From: Burkholderiales bacterium
Lineage (GTDB): Bacteria > Pseudomonadota > Gammaproteobacteria > Burkholderiales > Thiobacillaceae
Direction: 5' to 3'
Length of the DNA: 16,101 bases
NCBI GenBank assembly: GCA_005793645.1
Contig: SXRG01000103.1
Location: 1-16,101, forward strand
Each line of letters opens with the position of its first letter. Position 1 is the stretch's first letter. The notes under the pieces were generated by a model. That model searched no databases and had not been told where the DNA came from. It saw only the letters and a list, made by a program, of their open reading frames with translations. A program made the translations under genes and the position numbers. This document shows, in pieces, positions 1 through 7,636 of this stretch.

Positions 1-229
1 CATTCTGGTATTCGGCTCCCGCCTGGATGACACCGCACGCGGTGGCGATGTCGATCTTATGGTCGAATTCACACAACCGGTAGAGCGCCCGGCGCTGATG
101 TCCGCCCGTTTATCCACCCGCGCCCTGCGCGCTCTGGGCGGGCGCAAGGTCGATGTCGTCATTTCGGCGCCGAACCTGCTCCGCACTGGCATTCACGAAA
201 TCGCCTACGCGGAAGGAGAGCCTCTGTGA
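1..229 (+). CDS. MNT-type nucleotidyltransferase (antitoxin-like), 5' end outside window
   Basis: The open frame enters from the left edge (first full codon at 2) and ends with TGA at 227-229. The visible 75 residues begin with the nucleotidyltransferase signature GSRLDDTARGGDVDL (GS, then GDVDL carrying two of the metal-binding acidic residues). They continue to a VDVVIS strand, where the third acidic residue of the pol-beta fold usually sits. Only the first few residues of the protein are missing, judging by the small stand-alone MNT proteins of this family. These are commonly paired with HEPN or other small partners in toxin-antitoxin-like operons, where the MNT protein can modify the partner. 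The next frame opens at a GTG overlapping this stop (GTGA), the expected two-gene layout, but that partner is broken. Family call is firm; antitoxin role is inferred from family context. Confidence 0.8.
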   Translation, partial: ILVFGSRLDDTARGGDVDLMVEFTQPVERPALMSARLSTRALRALGGRKVDVVISAPNLLRTGIHEIAYAEGEPL

Positions 230-285
230 GCACCACCCGCAACACCGATATTCGGCTCACCGCGCTCGCCCGCATCGTTTCTTGA
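226..285 (+). pseudogene. Truncated partner gene of the MNT protein (19 codons left)
   Basis: A GTG at 226-228 overlaps the stop of the nucleotidyltransferase gene as GTGA and opens a frame of only 19 codons, MSTTRNTDIRLTALARIVS, ending at TGA 283-285. MNT genes of this type normally have a partner of roughly 100 or more residues at this position, with a similarly coupled start. The short product resembles only an N-terminal stretch. I infer that the partner was cut by a deletion or a stop, leaving the MNT protein alone. The identity of the partner (HEPN or other) cannot be proven from 19 residues. Confidence 0.4.
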
Positions 286-394
286 AACCAAGCAAACACG
301 GCATGCGCCCAGAGACGCCCGCTCCAACCCCCAGCCGCGCCGGCCCATTGGAAGCGTCGCAGCCCACGCCAAAGTCAGGCCAAAGGGATCAACC

Positions 395-1510
395 ATGAAC
401 ATCGTCCACACCGAGGCCTCGTGCGGCTGGGGCGGCCAGGAAATCCGCATCCTGGAAGAATCGCGCGGCTTTATCGAGCGCGGCCACGCCGTTTGGGTTC
501 TGTGCCCGGCCGAATCGCGTATTTATGAAGAAGGCCCCAAACGCGGCGTGCCCACGATCGCCCTGCCCATCGGCCGCAAAAATCTCAAAGGCCTCTTCGC
601 CCTGCGCCGCTGGTTGAAACAAAATCCCGTGGATGTCATCAACACCCACAGCTCGACCGATTCCTGGCTTGCCGCCCTCGCCTGCCAGACCTTCAAAAAC
701 GCACCCCCCATCGTCCGCACCCGCCACATCTCATCAATCATCCCCAACAACTGGGCCAGCCGCTGGCTCTATACCAAGGCCGTCCGCCATGTTGTCACCA
801 CGGGCGAGGCCCTGCGCCAGCAAGTCATCCAACAAACCGGCGCAGATCCCGCACGGGTGACATCCGTTCCAACAGGCATCGACCCCGAGCGCTTCAAACC
901 CGGCAACAAACGCGAGGCCCGCCTCCAATTGGGGCTCGACCCGGACACACATTACATCGGCATCGTCGCGACACTGCGTAGCTGGAAGGGGCACATCTAC
1001 CTGCTGGATGCGTTCGCGCAGATCAATGCACCGGGGTGGAAGTTGCTGATCGTGGGGGATGGGCCGCAACGCGAGAGCCTCCAGCTGCATGTTGCCAAAC
1101 TGGGGCTTAACGACCGGATAACCATGCCTGGAAACCAGCGCGATGTGCCGCCTTGGCTGCAGGCCATGGATGTCTTCGCGCTGCCTTCCTATGCCAATGA
1201 GGGGATTCCCCAAGTATTACTGCAAGCCATGCTTTGCGGCCTGCCGGTAGTCAGCACTCCGGTCGGCAGCATCACCGAGGCGGTCGATGACCGGCGTACC
1301 GGCCTGATTGTCGAACCACACAAAACCGAGCCGCTACGCGATGCGCTCGAACTGCTGCTAAACGATGCCGCCCTGCGCCACAGCCTAGGCAATGCGGCCC
1401 TCGCCAAAGGACACGCCTGCTTCGATATACTGATCATGCTTGATGAGATGGAGCGCATTTTCAAACAGGTCCCCCCTAACATTCCCCGAAATCCCGACTT
1501 CCAAGGGTGA
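395..1510 (+). CDS. GT4-family glycosyltransferase
   Basis: A 371-residue GT-B fold glycosyltransferase, predicted to act on the cytoplasmic face of the inner membrane in LPS or polysaccharide assembly. It has an N-terminal glycine loop (GWGGQE, residues 11-16), a donor-binding strand with RSWKGH (about 195-200), GDGPQ (221-225) and the C-terminal donor site around NEGIPQVLLQAM (268-279). In the EX7E motif the second glutamate is Q277, a variant found in some GT4 branches, so it need not mean loss of activity. The ATG at 395 follows AAGGGA with acceptable spacing. The last residues (VPPNIPRNPDFQG) do not look like the usual C-terminal helix and lie next to an IS3 left end. The natural C-terminus was probably replaced or trimmed by that insertion. 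Sugar and acceptor cannot be assigned. Confidence 0.88.
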   Translation: MNIVHTEASCGWGGQEIRILEESRGFIERGHAVWVLCPAESRIYEEGPKRGVPTIALPIGRKNLKGLFALRRWLKQNPVDVINTHSSTDSWLAALACQTFKNAPPIVRTRHISSIIPNNWASRWLYTKAVRHVVTTGEALRQQVIQQTGADPARVTSVPTGIDPERFKPGNKREARLQLGLDPDTHYIGIVATLRSWKGHIYLLDAFAQINAPGWKLLIVGDGPQRESLQLHVAKLGLNDRITMPGNQRDVPPWLQAMDVFALPSYANEGIPQVLLQAMLCGLPVVSTPVGSITEAVDDRRTGLIVEPHKTEPLRDALELLLNDAALRHSLGNAALAKGHACFDILIMLDEMERIFKQVPPNIPRNPDFQG

Positions 1511-1657
1511 CATAATATTGACATTAACTTGTGAAGAAGAGAGATGAAGAAGATACCGAAGCAGGAACACGCCGGGCTCAAGATGCTGGTATTCAAGCGT
1601 GTGAGAGAGGGATTGAGCACAGGTGCGATAGCCCGTGAATTAGGTTTGATTGACTAG
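1480..1657 (+). mobile_element. IS3-family element, 5' remnant
   Basis: This is the remnant that carries the OrfA fragment. Its left boundary is uncertain. The tail of the upstream GT4 frame from about 1480 (a C-run followed by AT-rich DNA) looks like an IS end plus leader rather than glycosyltransferase coding sequence. The right boundary is close to 1657. No target duplication could be identified because the other end of this copy is missing. A second IS3 remnant at about 4004-4195 is in the opposite orientation. Confidence 0.45.
1544..1657 (+). pseudogene. IS3-family OrfA, N-terminal fragment
   Basis: ATG 1544 is preceded by a GAAGAAGAGAG ribosome-binding stretch and opens 37 codons starting MKKIPKQEHAGLKM and ending IARELGLID, then TAG at 1655-1657. 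This matches the first helices of IS3-family OrfA proteins (KKIPKQE..., then VKRV..G.S..A.ARELGL). In intact copies these continue into QTLRNW and a leucine-zipper region. Homology stops abruptly at the TAG, so this is the 5' end of an IS3 element whose interior is gone. It lies immediately before the minus-strand glycosyltransferase island, suggesting the breakpoint is the edge of a rearrangement. Confidence 0.7.
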
Positions 1658-1673
1658 ACCTTACGCAATTGAA

Positions 1674-1811
1674 TCAAGACCCAGTAGCTTCCTCAACGGC
1701 AGACCGCGTGCGGGTGCTATGCGAGCCGCCACCGACCAGGGTATCGACCGGCAGCCCAATACATTTCGAGGAAGGATTCGGCTGATCCGCCTGTTTGACG
1801 CTTTCATGCAT
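1674..1811 (-). CDS. Small ORF (45 codons) downstream of the GT4 gene, possibly a truncated gene
   Basis: On the minus strand an ATG at 1811 sits 3 bp after the stop of the GT4 gene. It is preceded by GGAG with 6-nt spacing and opens 45 codons (MHESVKQADQPNPSSKCIGL... to EEATGS) before TGA at 1674-1676. I do not recognise the product; there is no signal peptide or membrane segment. Because the IS3 fragment begins 16 bp beyond the stop, this may be the first part of a longer gene cut by the rearrangement, or a chance frame. The good ribosome-binding site and operon-like spacing are the only positive evidence. Confidence 0.3.
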   Translation of the reverse strand: MHESVKQADQPNPSSKCIGLPVDTLVGGGSHSTRTRSAVEEATGS

Positions 1812-1814
1812 GTG

Positions 1815-2828
1815 TCACTCCGCGTTCTCGATTAAGGAGATCAGCAATTCATTCAAATGGTTGGCCACCACCGTGCGGGAAAAATCATGCAAAACCCTTG
1901 CCCTCCCTGCCGCTCCCAGGGTCTCTCGTAGCGCGGGGTGCGCAATCAGTTTGTGCAATGCCTCAGTCGTTTCATCAAAGGTGGTGGTGGCATACCCCGC
2001 CCCGGCGGTCCATTCGGCATTGACGCCGACATCGCTGACCACCACCGGCTTGCCCAGGCTCATGTACTGAAGCGCCTTGTAGGCGCATTTGCCGCGGGTG
2101 TGTTCATTGTCTGCAAGAGGCATAAGACCGATGTCAATAGCGGCCAGAAATGCCGCCTCCCTGTCCTCCGTCCAAGGGATGAATTCGACTGCAGTGAAAC
2201 GCCGGAATACGGGCGCGCGGGCGGCCATCACGAGTAGCACAAAGGCATGGCCCTGCTCCTGCAAACGCAAAAACACAAGCTCCATGGCTTCGATGTAGGG
2301 TAGGTTGACGTCGGTTCCAATCCAGCCCAAACGCACCGGCCTCAGCACCCCATTTTCGACGGAAGCTTCATCCGCCAAGGCCACGGCGGTGGGCAGCACG
2401 GCAGTCCTGCGGGCGCCGTGCTGCCGTGCTGCATCCTCAAGGATGGGGTTACCGGCGATGACGAGGTCCACGGCTCGGCAAATGACCCCAAAACGTCGCG
2501 CGCGCTTCCGGCTAGGCCGGCAATCTCCTGCTGCCAGAAGGCGGACATGGACAGCATCATCGAAATCGTAGACGAGGCGTCGTGAGAACCAACGCAGCAA
2601 TTTCATGACCGGGATTGACACCAGCTCTTTTTGCAGCACCACCACATCCGCCGTGCGCAGGCGTCGGCGCAGGCGCCAGACCCTCCACAGGGTCGTCGGT
2701 GCAGGGCAGTAGGTCTGTTCAAATCTGTTCGCAAGGTAGGGCATGATTTCCAGAACGCGCAAGCGCAGGCTGGGCAGCCTGGGACTGCGGCCCTGGGTCA
2801 ACCAAAGCAGAGATACCAGATCAGACAT
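1815..2828 (-). CDS. GT4-family glycosyltransferase, operonic with GT9
   Basis: A 337-residue glycosyltransferase of the GT-B fold. I chose the ATG at 2828 (MSDLVSLLWL). It lies in an 8-bp overlap with the stop of the upstream GT9 gene, has a GGGGG ribosome-binding stretch directly ahead, and places the first beta-strand at the N-terminus. A longer in-frame start at 2936 would add 36 residues encoded wholly inside the GT9 gene. Visible landmarks are YDFDDAVH (87-94), GWIGTD (168-173) and RGKCAYKALQYM (245-256) followed by GKPVVVS. This pattern is typical of a GT4 branch in which the second glutamate of EX7E is a glutamine. It probably transfers a sugar onto a core or O-chain intermediate. Donor and acceptor are unknown. 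Confidence 0.85.
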   Translation of the reverse strand: MSDLVSLLWLTQGRSPRLPSLRLRVLEIMPYLANRFEQTYCPAPTTLWRVWRLRRRLRTADVVVLQKELVSIPVMKLLRWFSRRLVYDFDDAVHVRLLAAGDCRPSRKRARRFGVICRAVDLVIAGNPILEDAARQHGARRTAVLPTAVALADEASVENGVLRPVRLGWIGTDVNLPYIEAMELVFLRLQEQGHAFVLLVMAARAPVFRRFTAVEFIPWTEDREAAFLAAIDIGLMPLADNEHTRGKCAYKALQYMSLGKPVVVSDVGVNAEWTAGAGYATTTFDETTEALHKLIAHPALRETLGAAGRARVLHDFSRTVVANHLNELLISLIENAE

Positions 2829-3831
2829 ACCCCCGCCTTGCCAGCGCATGTTCCACCCGGGCGAAGACTTGATCAGCGCGAATAGCGGACATCGGACTAG
2901 GTTCTCCGTCAAGGTCGTCACTGCCGGGGTGATCAAGACTGAAATTTAATGGGTGGTCTTTGGGCCCCAGACAGCGTGCAGGATGACGCGGGTGATAGAG
3001 ACCAATGATGGGAATATCAAAACTGCTCATCAGGTGAGTGGGGCCAGTATCCACCCCGATGTAAAGATCGCTGAGGGACATCACTGCCGCCGTCTCCCTC
3101 AACGAAAGTTGGCCGGCCAAGAGGAGCGCGGACCCCGCCAGTCGCTCCTTGAGCCAGAGGGTTCGCGGCTTCTCAACCGCCCCCCCGTAGATGAGAAATC
3201 CGGCATTCGGCCAGCGAGCCAGGATAGCCTGGCTCAGTGCAAGGAAAGACTCGACCGGCCAGTCGCGGTAACTCTTGGTGGCAAAACTGGCCACCTGTAA
3301 CCCCACCAGGGGTCGCCTAGAAAGAAAGCCCTGATCTTGCAGACGCTTTGCAGCGGCCTCCACTTCCTGCGCATGACAGCGGTAAAGGATGCGACCGTTG
3401 CCACCATGGATGCCGAGGGCCGCAGGCAAACGCAGAAAATGTTCCGTGATATGCACGGTGGGATAGGCATCAGGATCAATACACAGACTCAGACGCCGAT
3501 TGATATCCGCACTTTTCTGCCGAAATGCGACGACCCGGCTGGCCACCCGCAGGGCGTAGCGCACGAGAGGTTCGTCGTAGTTGTAGACCAGGGCCAGATC
3601 GTAGGCGTTGCGTTGCAGCCAGCCCCGGAACCGGGCGACGCGCTTGGTCATAGGGACGACCCTTTCGACCCCCGGAAGATTTTCCACCATACAAACCCGG
3701 TGCGGGCTGCCAATTACCGTGATGTGCGCAGAAGGCCAATGCCGGTGCAATCGGTCTATGGCCGGGGTCGCCGCCAGGGTGTCGCCGATGCGGGTGGTAT
3801 TGACTATCAGGATGCGAGCGGGGGCTTCCAT
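2821..3831 (-). CDS. GT9-family (heptosyltransferase-like) glycosyltransferase
   Basis: About 336 residues with the two hallmarks of GT9 enzymes. One is an N-terminal RIGDTLAATPAI loop that binds the ADP-sugar/acceptor. The other is a C-terminal GVDTGPTHLMSS segment leading into IPIIGLY. Family members transfer L,D- or D,D-heptose or related sugars to the LPS core at the cytoplasmic membrane face. Start: ATG at 3831, with an in-frame TTG immediately upstream at 3834. The ribosome-binding AAAGGA lies 8 nt before the TTG and 11 nt before the ATG, so either is possible. The stop of the preceding truncated gene (3836) is 4 bp from the ATG, and the 3' end overlaps the next GT4 gene by 8 bp, so this is a coupled operon. 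Confidence 0.88.
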   Translation of the reverse strand: MEAPARILIVNTTRIGDTLAATPAIDRLHRHWPSAHITVIGSPHRVCMVENLPGVERVVPMTKRVARFRGWLQRNAYDLALVYNYDEPLVRYALRVASRVVAFRQKSADINRRLSLCIDPDAYPTVHITEHFLRLPAALGIHGGNGRILYRCHAQEVEAAAKRLQDQGFLSRRPLVGLQVASFATKSYRDWPVESFLALSQAILARWPNAGFLIYGGAVEKPRTLWLKERLAGSALLLAGQLSLRETAAVMSLSDLYIGVDTGPTHLMSSFDIPIIGLYHPRHPARCLGPKDHPLNFSLDHPGSDDLDGEPSPMSAIRADQVFARVEHALARRGYV

Positions 3832-3835
3832 CAAT

Positions 3836-4003
3836 TCAGCGATCCTTTACCGCTTCCAACTCCCAGAGGTGGTTGGAAACCCGGCCTTGCAGAAAATATT
3901 TGAGGCATCTCAGCATTTTCCAGAGAGTGAGTTCACCGGCCACGCTGGCATTCTTGTGAACGAAGAACACTACCAGCAACTGACGGAAGGGCAACACCCC
4001 CAT
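3836..4003 (-). pseudogene. C-terminal stub of an IS-truncated gene upstream of GT9
   Basis: A 55-codon minus-strand frame, ATG 4003 to TGA 3836-3838. It begins in the terminal region of the IS3 remnant (MGVLPFRQLLVVFFVHK) and continues as a basic, aromatic C-terminus (KMLRCLKYFLQG, then RVSNHLWELEAVKDR). The last part looks like the C-terminal tail of an LPS-modifying enzyme or glycosyltransferase, though I cannot name the family. The stop lies 4 bp ahead of the GT9 ATG and the ribosome-binding site of GT9 is inside its end, the arrangement of a former upstream operon gene. I infer that the IS3 insertion removed the N-terminal part and the ATG is accidental. Confidence 0.45.
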
Positions 4004-4195
4004 TAAAAGGGGCCTTCAAAAGCGGAGTCATGCGGCCATGGCCAGCCGCTGTTTCGGAGTGAAACCGCCCAAGGCCATGTGGGGGCAGTGGTGATTGTAA
4101 TCGTACATCCAGTGGGTGGCAAACTGACACACTTCGTCCGGGTTGGCCCACAGGTACTGTAAGAGCCATTCGTAGCGCACCGTGCGGTTGAAGCG
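4004..4195 (-). mobile_element. IS3-family element, 3' remnant
   Basis: The 3' end of an IS3 element on the minus strand: the last 55 codons of OrfB plus roughly 25 bp of terminal sequence reaching the truncated gene at 4003. The interior of the element is missing. Recognisable homology begins at about 4195 and the DNA beyond it is not IS3-like. The exact outer end and any target duplication could not be fixed by eye. Confidence 0.6.
4028..4195 (-). pseudogene. IS3-family OrfB (DDE transposase), C-terminal fragment
   Basis: Minus-strand codons from 4195 down to TGA at 4028-4030 read RFNRTVRYEW, then YNHHCPHMALGGFTPKQRL and AMAA at the C-terminus. This is the conserved end of the IS3 OrfB integrase core, just after the catalytic glutamate (usually in AYIERFNRT). 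The catalytic D, D and E residues themselves are absent, so it is inactive. The open frame continues upstream to 4285, but those residues do not resemble OrfB and mark the breakpoint. Confidence 0.85.
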
Positions 4196-4434
4196 TGTCC
4201 TCGTACCTTCGCGTGGCACCTCCTCCTGGATGTGCGTGCGTAGATACGGTGGATACATCCAGCAAATCATTCTACAATCCGGCACGACCCTAGAGCAGAC
4301 CGTGGTTTATGCGCCTGCGGCTCTTTGGCCGTGATTGACAGCGCACGTGCCCAACTCATGGTAGCGAGTCTGAATAGTAGTCGCTTCTACTCCAACACAT
4401 TTGTTTCTCCATTCCACGATCTCAAGGAAAGTTC
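4196..4434 (+). other. Leader region of the rfb operon
   Basis: About 240 bp without a convincing gene between the IS3 breakpoint and rfbF. It contains a perfect TTGACA at 4335-4340, but no good TATAAT at 16-18 bp. It also contains a GGTAGCG core at about 4360-4366 that resembles part of the ops element found ahead of O-antigen operons. It ends with the strong rfbF ribosome-binding site AAGGA (6 nt before ATG 4435). The promoter of the operon most likely lies here, but no single element is convincing. Confidence 0.35.
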
Positions 4435-5208
4435 ATGAAGGCAATGATTCTAGCCGGTGGCCTCGGCACTCGGCTCAGTGAAGAAACCGCAACACGTCCC
4501 AAACCAATGGTGGAAATTGGCGGGCGCCCGATTCGTTGGCACATCATGAAGATGTATTCCGACCACGGCATCAAAGACTTCATCATTTGCTGCGGATACA
4601 AGGGATATGTCATCAAGGAGTATTTCGCTAACTTCTTTCTGCACATGTCCGACATCACGTTCGACATGCGCAGCAATCGTATGGAAGTCCACCACAAGCG
4701 CGCCGAGCCATGGAATGTCACCCTAGTTGATACCGGCGAAGATTCGATGACGGGTGGTCGACTGCTACGCGCGGGCAAGTACATCAAGGATGATGAGGCG
4801 TTCTGCTTTACATATGGGGACGGCGTTGGCGACATCAATATTTCCGCCACCATCGAATTTCATCGTCAGCACGGCAAGAGTGCCACGCTGACCGCCACCT
4901 TTCCGCCAGGGCGCTTTGGTGCACTGGACATCCAGAATAGCCAAGTCATGAGCTTCATGGAAAAACCGAAAGGTGATGGCGCAATGATCAACGGGGGATT
5001 CTTTGTTCTCAAGCCCGAGGTGATGAAATACATCAAGGACGACAGCACCGTCTGGGAGCAGGGGCCCCTCATGGGACTTGCGGCTGATGGCCAACTCAAG
5101 GCCTATGAACACCATGGTTTTTGGCAACCCATGGATACGCTGCGCGACAAGGTGCATCTGGAAGAACTGTGGGCGAGCGGCAAAGCCCCATGGAAGAAAT
5201 GGGACTGA
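4435..5208 (+). CDS. rfbF: Glucose-1-phosphate cytidylyltransferase
   Basis: Converts glucose-1-phosphate and CTP to CDP-glucose, the first step toward CDP-3,6-dideoxyhexoses. The 257-residue length is normal for the family. The nucleotide-binding signature [18 protein letters not shown] starts at residue 8, followed by [13 protein letters not shown]. The metal-binding loop GDGVGD is at 128-133, and [11 protein letters not shown] near the C-terminus is a family hallmark. The ATG at 4435 follows a good AAGGA site. It is the first gene of a five-gene plus-strand operon; its stop lies 2 bp before the chosen rfbG start. Equivalent to DdhA/AscA. High certainty. Confidence 0.96.
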   Translation: MKAMILAGGLGTRLSEETATRPKPMVEIGGRPIRWHIMKMYSDHGIKDFIICCGYKGYVIKEYFANFFLHMSDITFDMRSNRMEVHHKRAEPWNVTLVDTGEDSMTGGRLLRAGKYIKDDEAFCFTYGDGVGDINISATIEFHRQHGKSATLTATFPPGRFGALDIQNSQVMSFMEKPKGDGAMINGGFFVLKPEVMKYIKDDSTVWEQGPLMGLAADGQLKAYEHHGFWQPMDTLRDKVHLEELWASGKAPWKKWD

Positions 5209-5210
5209 AC

Positions 5211-6290
5211 ATGGTGGGCAACCCTGATTTCTGGCGTGGCAAACGCGTTTTCATCACTGGCCACACTGGCTTCAAGGGCAGTTGGCTGAGCCTGTGGTTG
5301 CAAAGGTTGGGGGCCGATGTACATGGCTTGGCGCTTGAGCCGCCCACGACCCCGGCGCTCTTCACCGAAGCCCGTGTTGCGGAGGACATGACCAGCACTA
5401 TTGCCGACATCCGTGACTATGATGCCGTGTACGCAACCATGGCGGCCTGCCAGCCCGAAATCGTGATTCACATGGCAGCCCAACCGCTAGTCCGGTTATC
5501 GTACAACGAGCCTGTTGCCACCTACGCAACCAATGTCATGGGCACGGTTCATGTGCTGGAGGCTGCCCGCAATGCCGGATCGGTGCGCGCAATCGTCAAT
5601 GTGACCACCGACAAGTGCTACGAAAACAAGGAGTGGGTGTGGGGCTATCGTGAAGATGAACCCATGGGTGGGTACGACCCCTACAGCAATAGCAAGGGCT
5701 GCTCCGAGCTAGTGACCAGCGCCTACCGTCGCTCCTTCTTTCAGTCAAAAGGCATTGCGTTGGCATCAGCCAGAGCAGGTAATGTACTGGGCGGCGGCGA
5801 CTGGGCGGTCGACCGTCTGGTTCCTGATATCCTCCGTGCTTTTGAAAAAGGCCAGCCGGTCATTGTTCGTAACCCGCATGCTACCCGTCCCTGGCAGCAT
5901 GTGTTGGAGCCGTTGTCTGGCTATTTAATGCTCGCCCAGATGCTATATGGAGAAACAGGCCAGCAGTATGCGGAGGGCTGGAACTTTGGCCCCCACGATG
6001 AAGATGTCCGCCCGGTTCAATGGATTGTCGAACACCTGGCCGATAGTTGGGGCAATGGCGCGAGTTGGAAATTGGATGGAGGCGGGCACCCCCATGAGGC
6101 CAACTATCTCAAACTGGACATCTCCAAGGCCAAGGCGCGGCTCGGCTGGACATCGAGTTGGAATCTGGCCACTGCGCTGGAAAAAATCACCTCATGGCAT
6201 CACGCTTGGCTGGGTGGCCAAGATATGCAGGAACACTGCCAGCAGCAGATCGTCGAATATATGAAAACCATGAACGCAAAATCGTACTGA
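5211..6290 (+). CDS. rfbG: CDP-glucose 4,6-dehydratase
   Basis: An NAD-dependent extended SDR converting CDP-glucose to CDP-4-keto-6-deoxyglucose (DdhB/AscB equivalent). I start it at ATG 5211 ([17 protein letters not shown]), 2 bp after rfbF ends, with GGGA at suitable spacing. This gives 359 residues, the usual family size, and places the [14 protein letters not shown]-terminus as in homologues. Other in-frame ATGs at 5199 and 5190 would overlap rfbF and add non-conserved residues. Motifs: GHTGFKG (17-23) for [14 protein letters not shown] (132-142) carrying the active-site threonine/aspartate region, and YSNSK (158-162), the catalytic Tyr/Lys pair. RP.QHV.EPL.GY toward the C-terminus is also typical. 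Confidence 0.95.
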   Translation: MVGNPDFWRGKRVFITGHTGFKGSWLSLWLQRLGADVHGLALEPPTTPALFTEARVAEDMTSTIADIRDYDAVYATMAACQPEIVIHMAAQPLVRLSYNEPVATYATNVMGTVHVLEAARNAGSVRAIVNVTTDKCYENKEWVWGYREDEPMGGYDPYSNSKGCSELVTSAYRRSFFQSKGIALASARAGNVLGGGDWAVDRLVPDILRAFEKGQPVIVRNPHATRPWQHVLEPLSGYLMLAQMLYGETGQQYAEGWNFGPHDEDVRPVQWIVEHLADSWGNGASWKLDGGGHPHEANYLKLDISKAKARLGWTSSWNLATALEKITSWHHAWLGGQDMQEHCQQQIVEYMKTMNAKSY

Positions 6291-6292
6291 TC

Positions 6293-7636
6293 ATGACCAT
6301 TCAACCCCAAAAGACACCTGACGCTTTGCGGGCGGAAATCGCCGCACTGGTGCAGCAATTTGCCGACATTACCTATGCACCCAAACCGTTTACACCTGGC
6401 GAGATGCCCGTGCCGGTATCTGGCAAGCTCATCGGTACCAAAGAGCTTCAACTGATGGTCGAAGCCTCGCTTGACGGATGGCTCACCACGGGGCGCTTCA
6501 ACGATGCATTCGAGCAGCGCTTGGCCAAATACCTGGGCGTCAAGCACCTCATGACCGTCAATTCCGGCTCCTCCGCCAACCTCGTTGCCTTCTCCGCGCT
6601 GACAAGCCCCAAGCTAGGGGAGCGCGCCATCAAGCCGGGCGACGAAGTGATTGGTGTGGCCGCCGGTTTTCCCACGACGGTCAACCCAATCCTGCAATTT
6701 GGTGCAGTACCGGTATTCGTCGATGTGGACATCCCCACCTACAACATCGATGTAAGCAAACTTGAAGCCGCTATCAGCGAAAAGACCAAGGCCATCATGC
6801 TGGCCCATACCCTGGGCAACCCCTACAACCTCGCCGAAGTCACTCGCATCGCGAAGAAACACAACCTCTGGCTAATCGAAGACTGTTGCGACGCGCTAGG
6901 GTCGACCTATAACGGCAAGCTAGTCGGCACCTTCGGCGATATCGGCACCCTCAGCTTCTACCCCGCCCACCACATCACCATGGGCGAAGGCGGGGCGGTA
7001 TTCACCAACAACTGCCAACTCAAGCGCATCGCCGAATCATTCCGCGACTGGGGCAGGGATTGCTATTGCCCCCCGGGTAAAGATAACACCTGCAACAAAC
7101 GCTTCTGTTGGACAAAGAAAGAACTGGGTGGTGACCTCCCCGACGGTTACGACCACAAGTACACCTACAGCCACCTCGGCTACAACCTGAAAATCAGCGA
7201 CATGCAGGCCGCCTGCGCACTGGCGCAGATGGATCGTCTGGATGGATTCATCGCTGCGCGCAAGGCCAACTTCGCTTACCTGAAAAACCGCCTCAAATCC
7301 TGCGAAGAATTCTTATGCCTGCCCGAAGCCACGCCTAATTCCGATCCATCCTGGTTCGGTTTCCCCATCACCCTGCGGGAAAGTGCGCCGGTTAACCGAG
7401 TCGATCTGCTTAACTACCTTGACCAGAACAAGATTGGCACCCGACTGTTGTTTGCTGGCAATCTCACGCGCCAGCCATACATGGTCAGCAAGAATTTCCG
7501 CGTGAGCGGCGAGCTAGCCAATACTGACATAGTGATGAACCAGACCTTTTGGTTGGGGGTATATCCGGGTCTTACTGAGCCTATGCTTGACCATGTCGCA
7601 GAAAAGATCGAAACCTTTCTCGGAATTAATTTCTGA
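6293..7636 (+). CDS. rfbH: CDP-4-keto-6-deoxyglucose 3-dehydrase (E1)
   Basis: A PMP-dependent, [2Fe-2S] enzyme that removes the C3 hydroxyl of CDP-4-keto-6-deoxyglucose (DdhC/AscC). Start ATG 6293 is 2 bp after the rfbG stop and gives 447 residues, close to the family norm; an upstream frame extension is inside rfbG. Diagnostic features: an aminotransferase-like fold in which the PLP lysine is replaced by histidine ([13 protein letters not shown]226/H227). The iron-sulfur ligands C199, C257, C259 and C267 have exactly the C-x57-C-x-C-x7-C spacing described for E1. The enzyme needs electrons from an E3 flavoprotein, which is not encoded in this window. No strong ribosome-binding site, so translation is probably coupled to rfbG. 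Confidence 0.96.
   Translation: MTIQPQKTPDALRAEIAALVQQFADITYAPKPFTPGEMPVPVSGKLIGTKELQLMVEASLDGWLTTGRFNDAFEQRLAKYLGVKHLMTVNSGSSANLVAFSALTSPKLGERAIKPGDEVIGVAAGFPTTVNPILQFGAVPVFVDVDIPTYNIDVSKLEAAISEKTKAIMLAHTLGNPYNLAEVTRIAKKHNLWLIEDCCDALGSTYNGKLVGTFGDIGTLSFYPAHHITMGEGGAVFTNNCQLKRIAESFRDWGRDCYCPPGKDNTCNKRFCWTKKELGGDLPDGYDHKYTYSHLGYNLKISDMQAACALAQMDRLDGFIAARKANFAYLKNRLKSCEEFLCLPEATPNSDPSWFGFPITLRESAPVNRVDLLNYLDQNKIGTRLLFAGNLTRQPYMVSKNFRVSGELANTDIVMNQTFWLGVYPGLTEPMLDHVAEKIETFLGINF

Noticed and set aside
734..1213. A 159-codon minus-strand frame inside the first GT4 gene
   Set aside because: It lies fully antisense to a clear GT4 glycosyltransferase and shows no recognisable motif.
3337..3903. A 188-codon plus-strand frame over the GT9 gene
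   Set aside because: Opposite strand of a well-supported GT9 gene; composition is that of a reverse shadow.
5121..5210. Longer N-terminus for rfbG starting at 5121
   Set aside because: The added 30 residues lie inside rfbF and are absent from family members; the start at 5211 gives the normal length and spacing.
6158..6292. Longer N-terminus for rfbH starting at 6158
   Set aside because: The extra 45 residues are encoded within rfbG in another frame; ATG 6293 directly after the rfbG stop fits the family.
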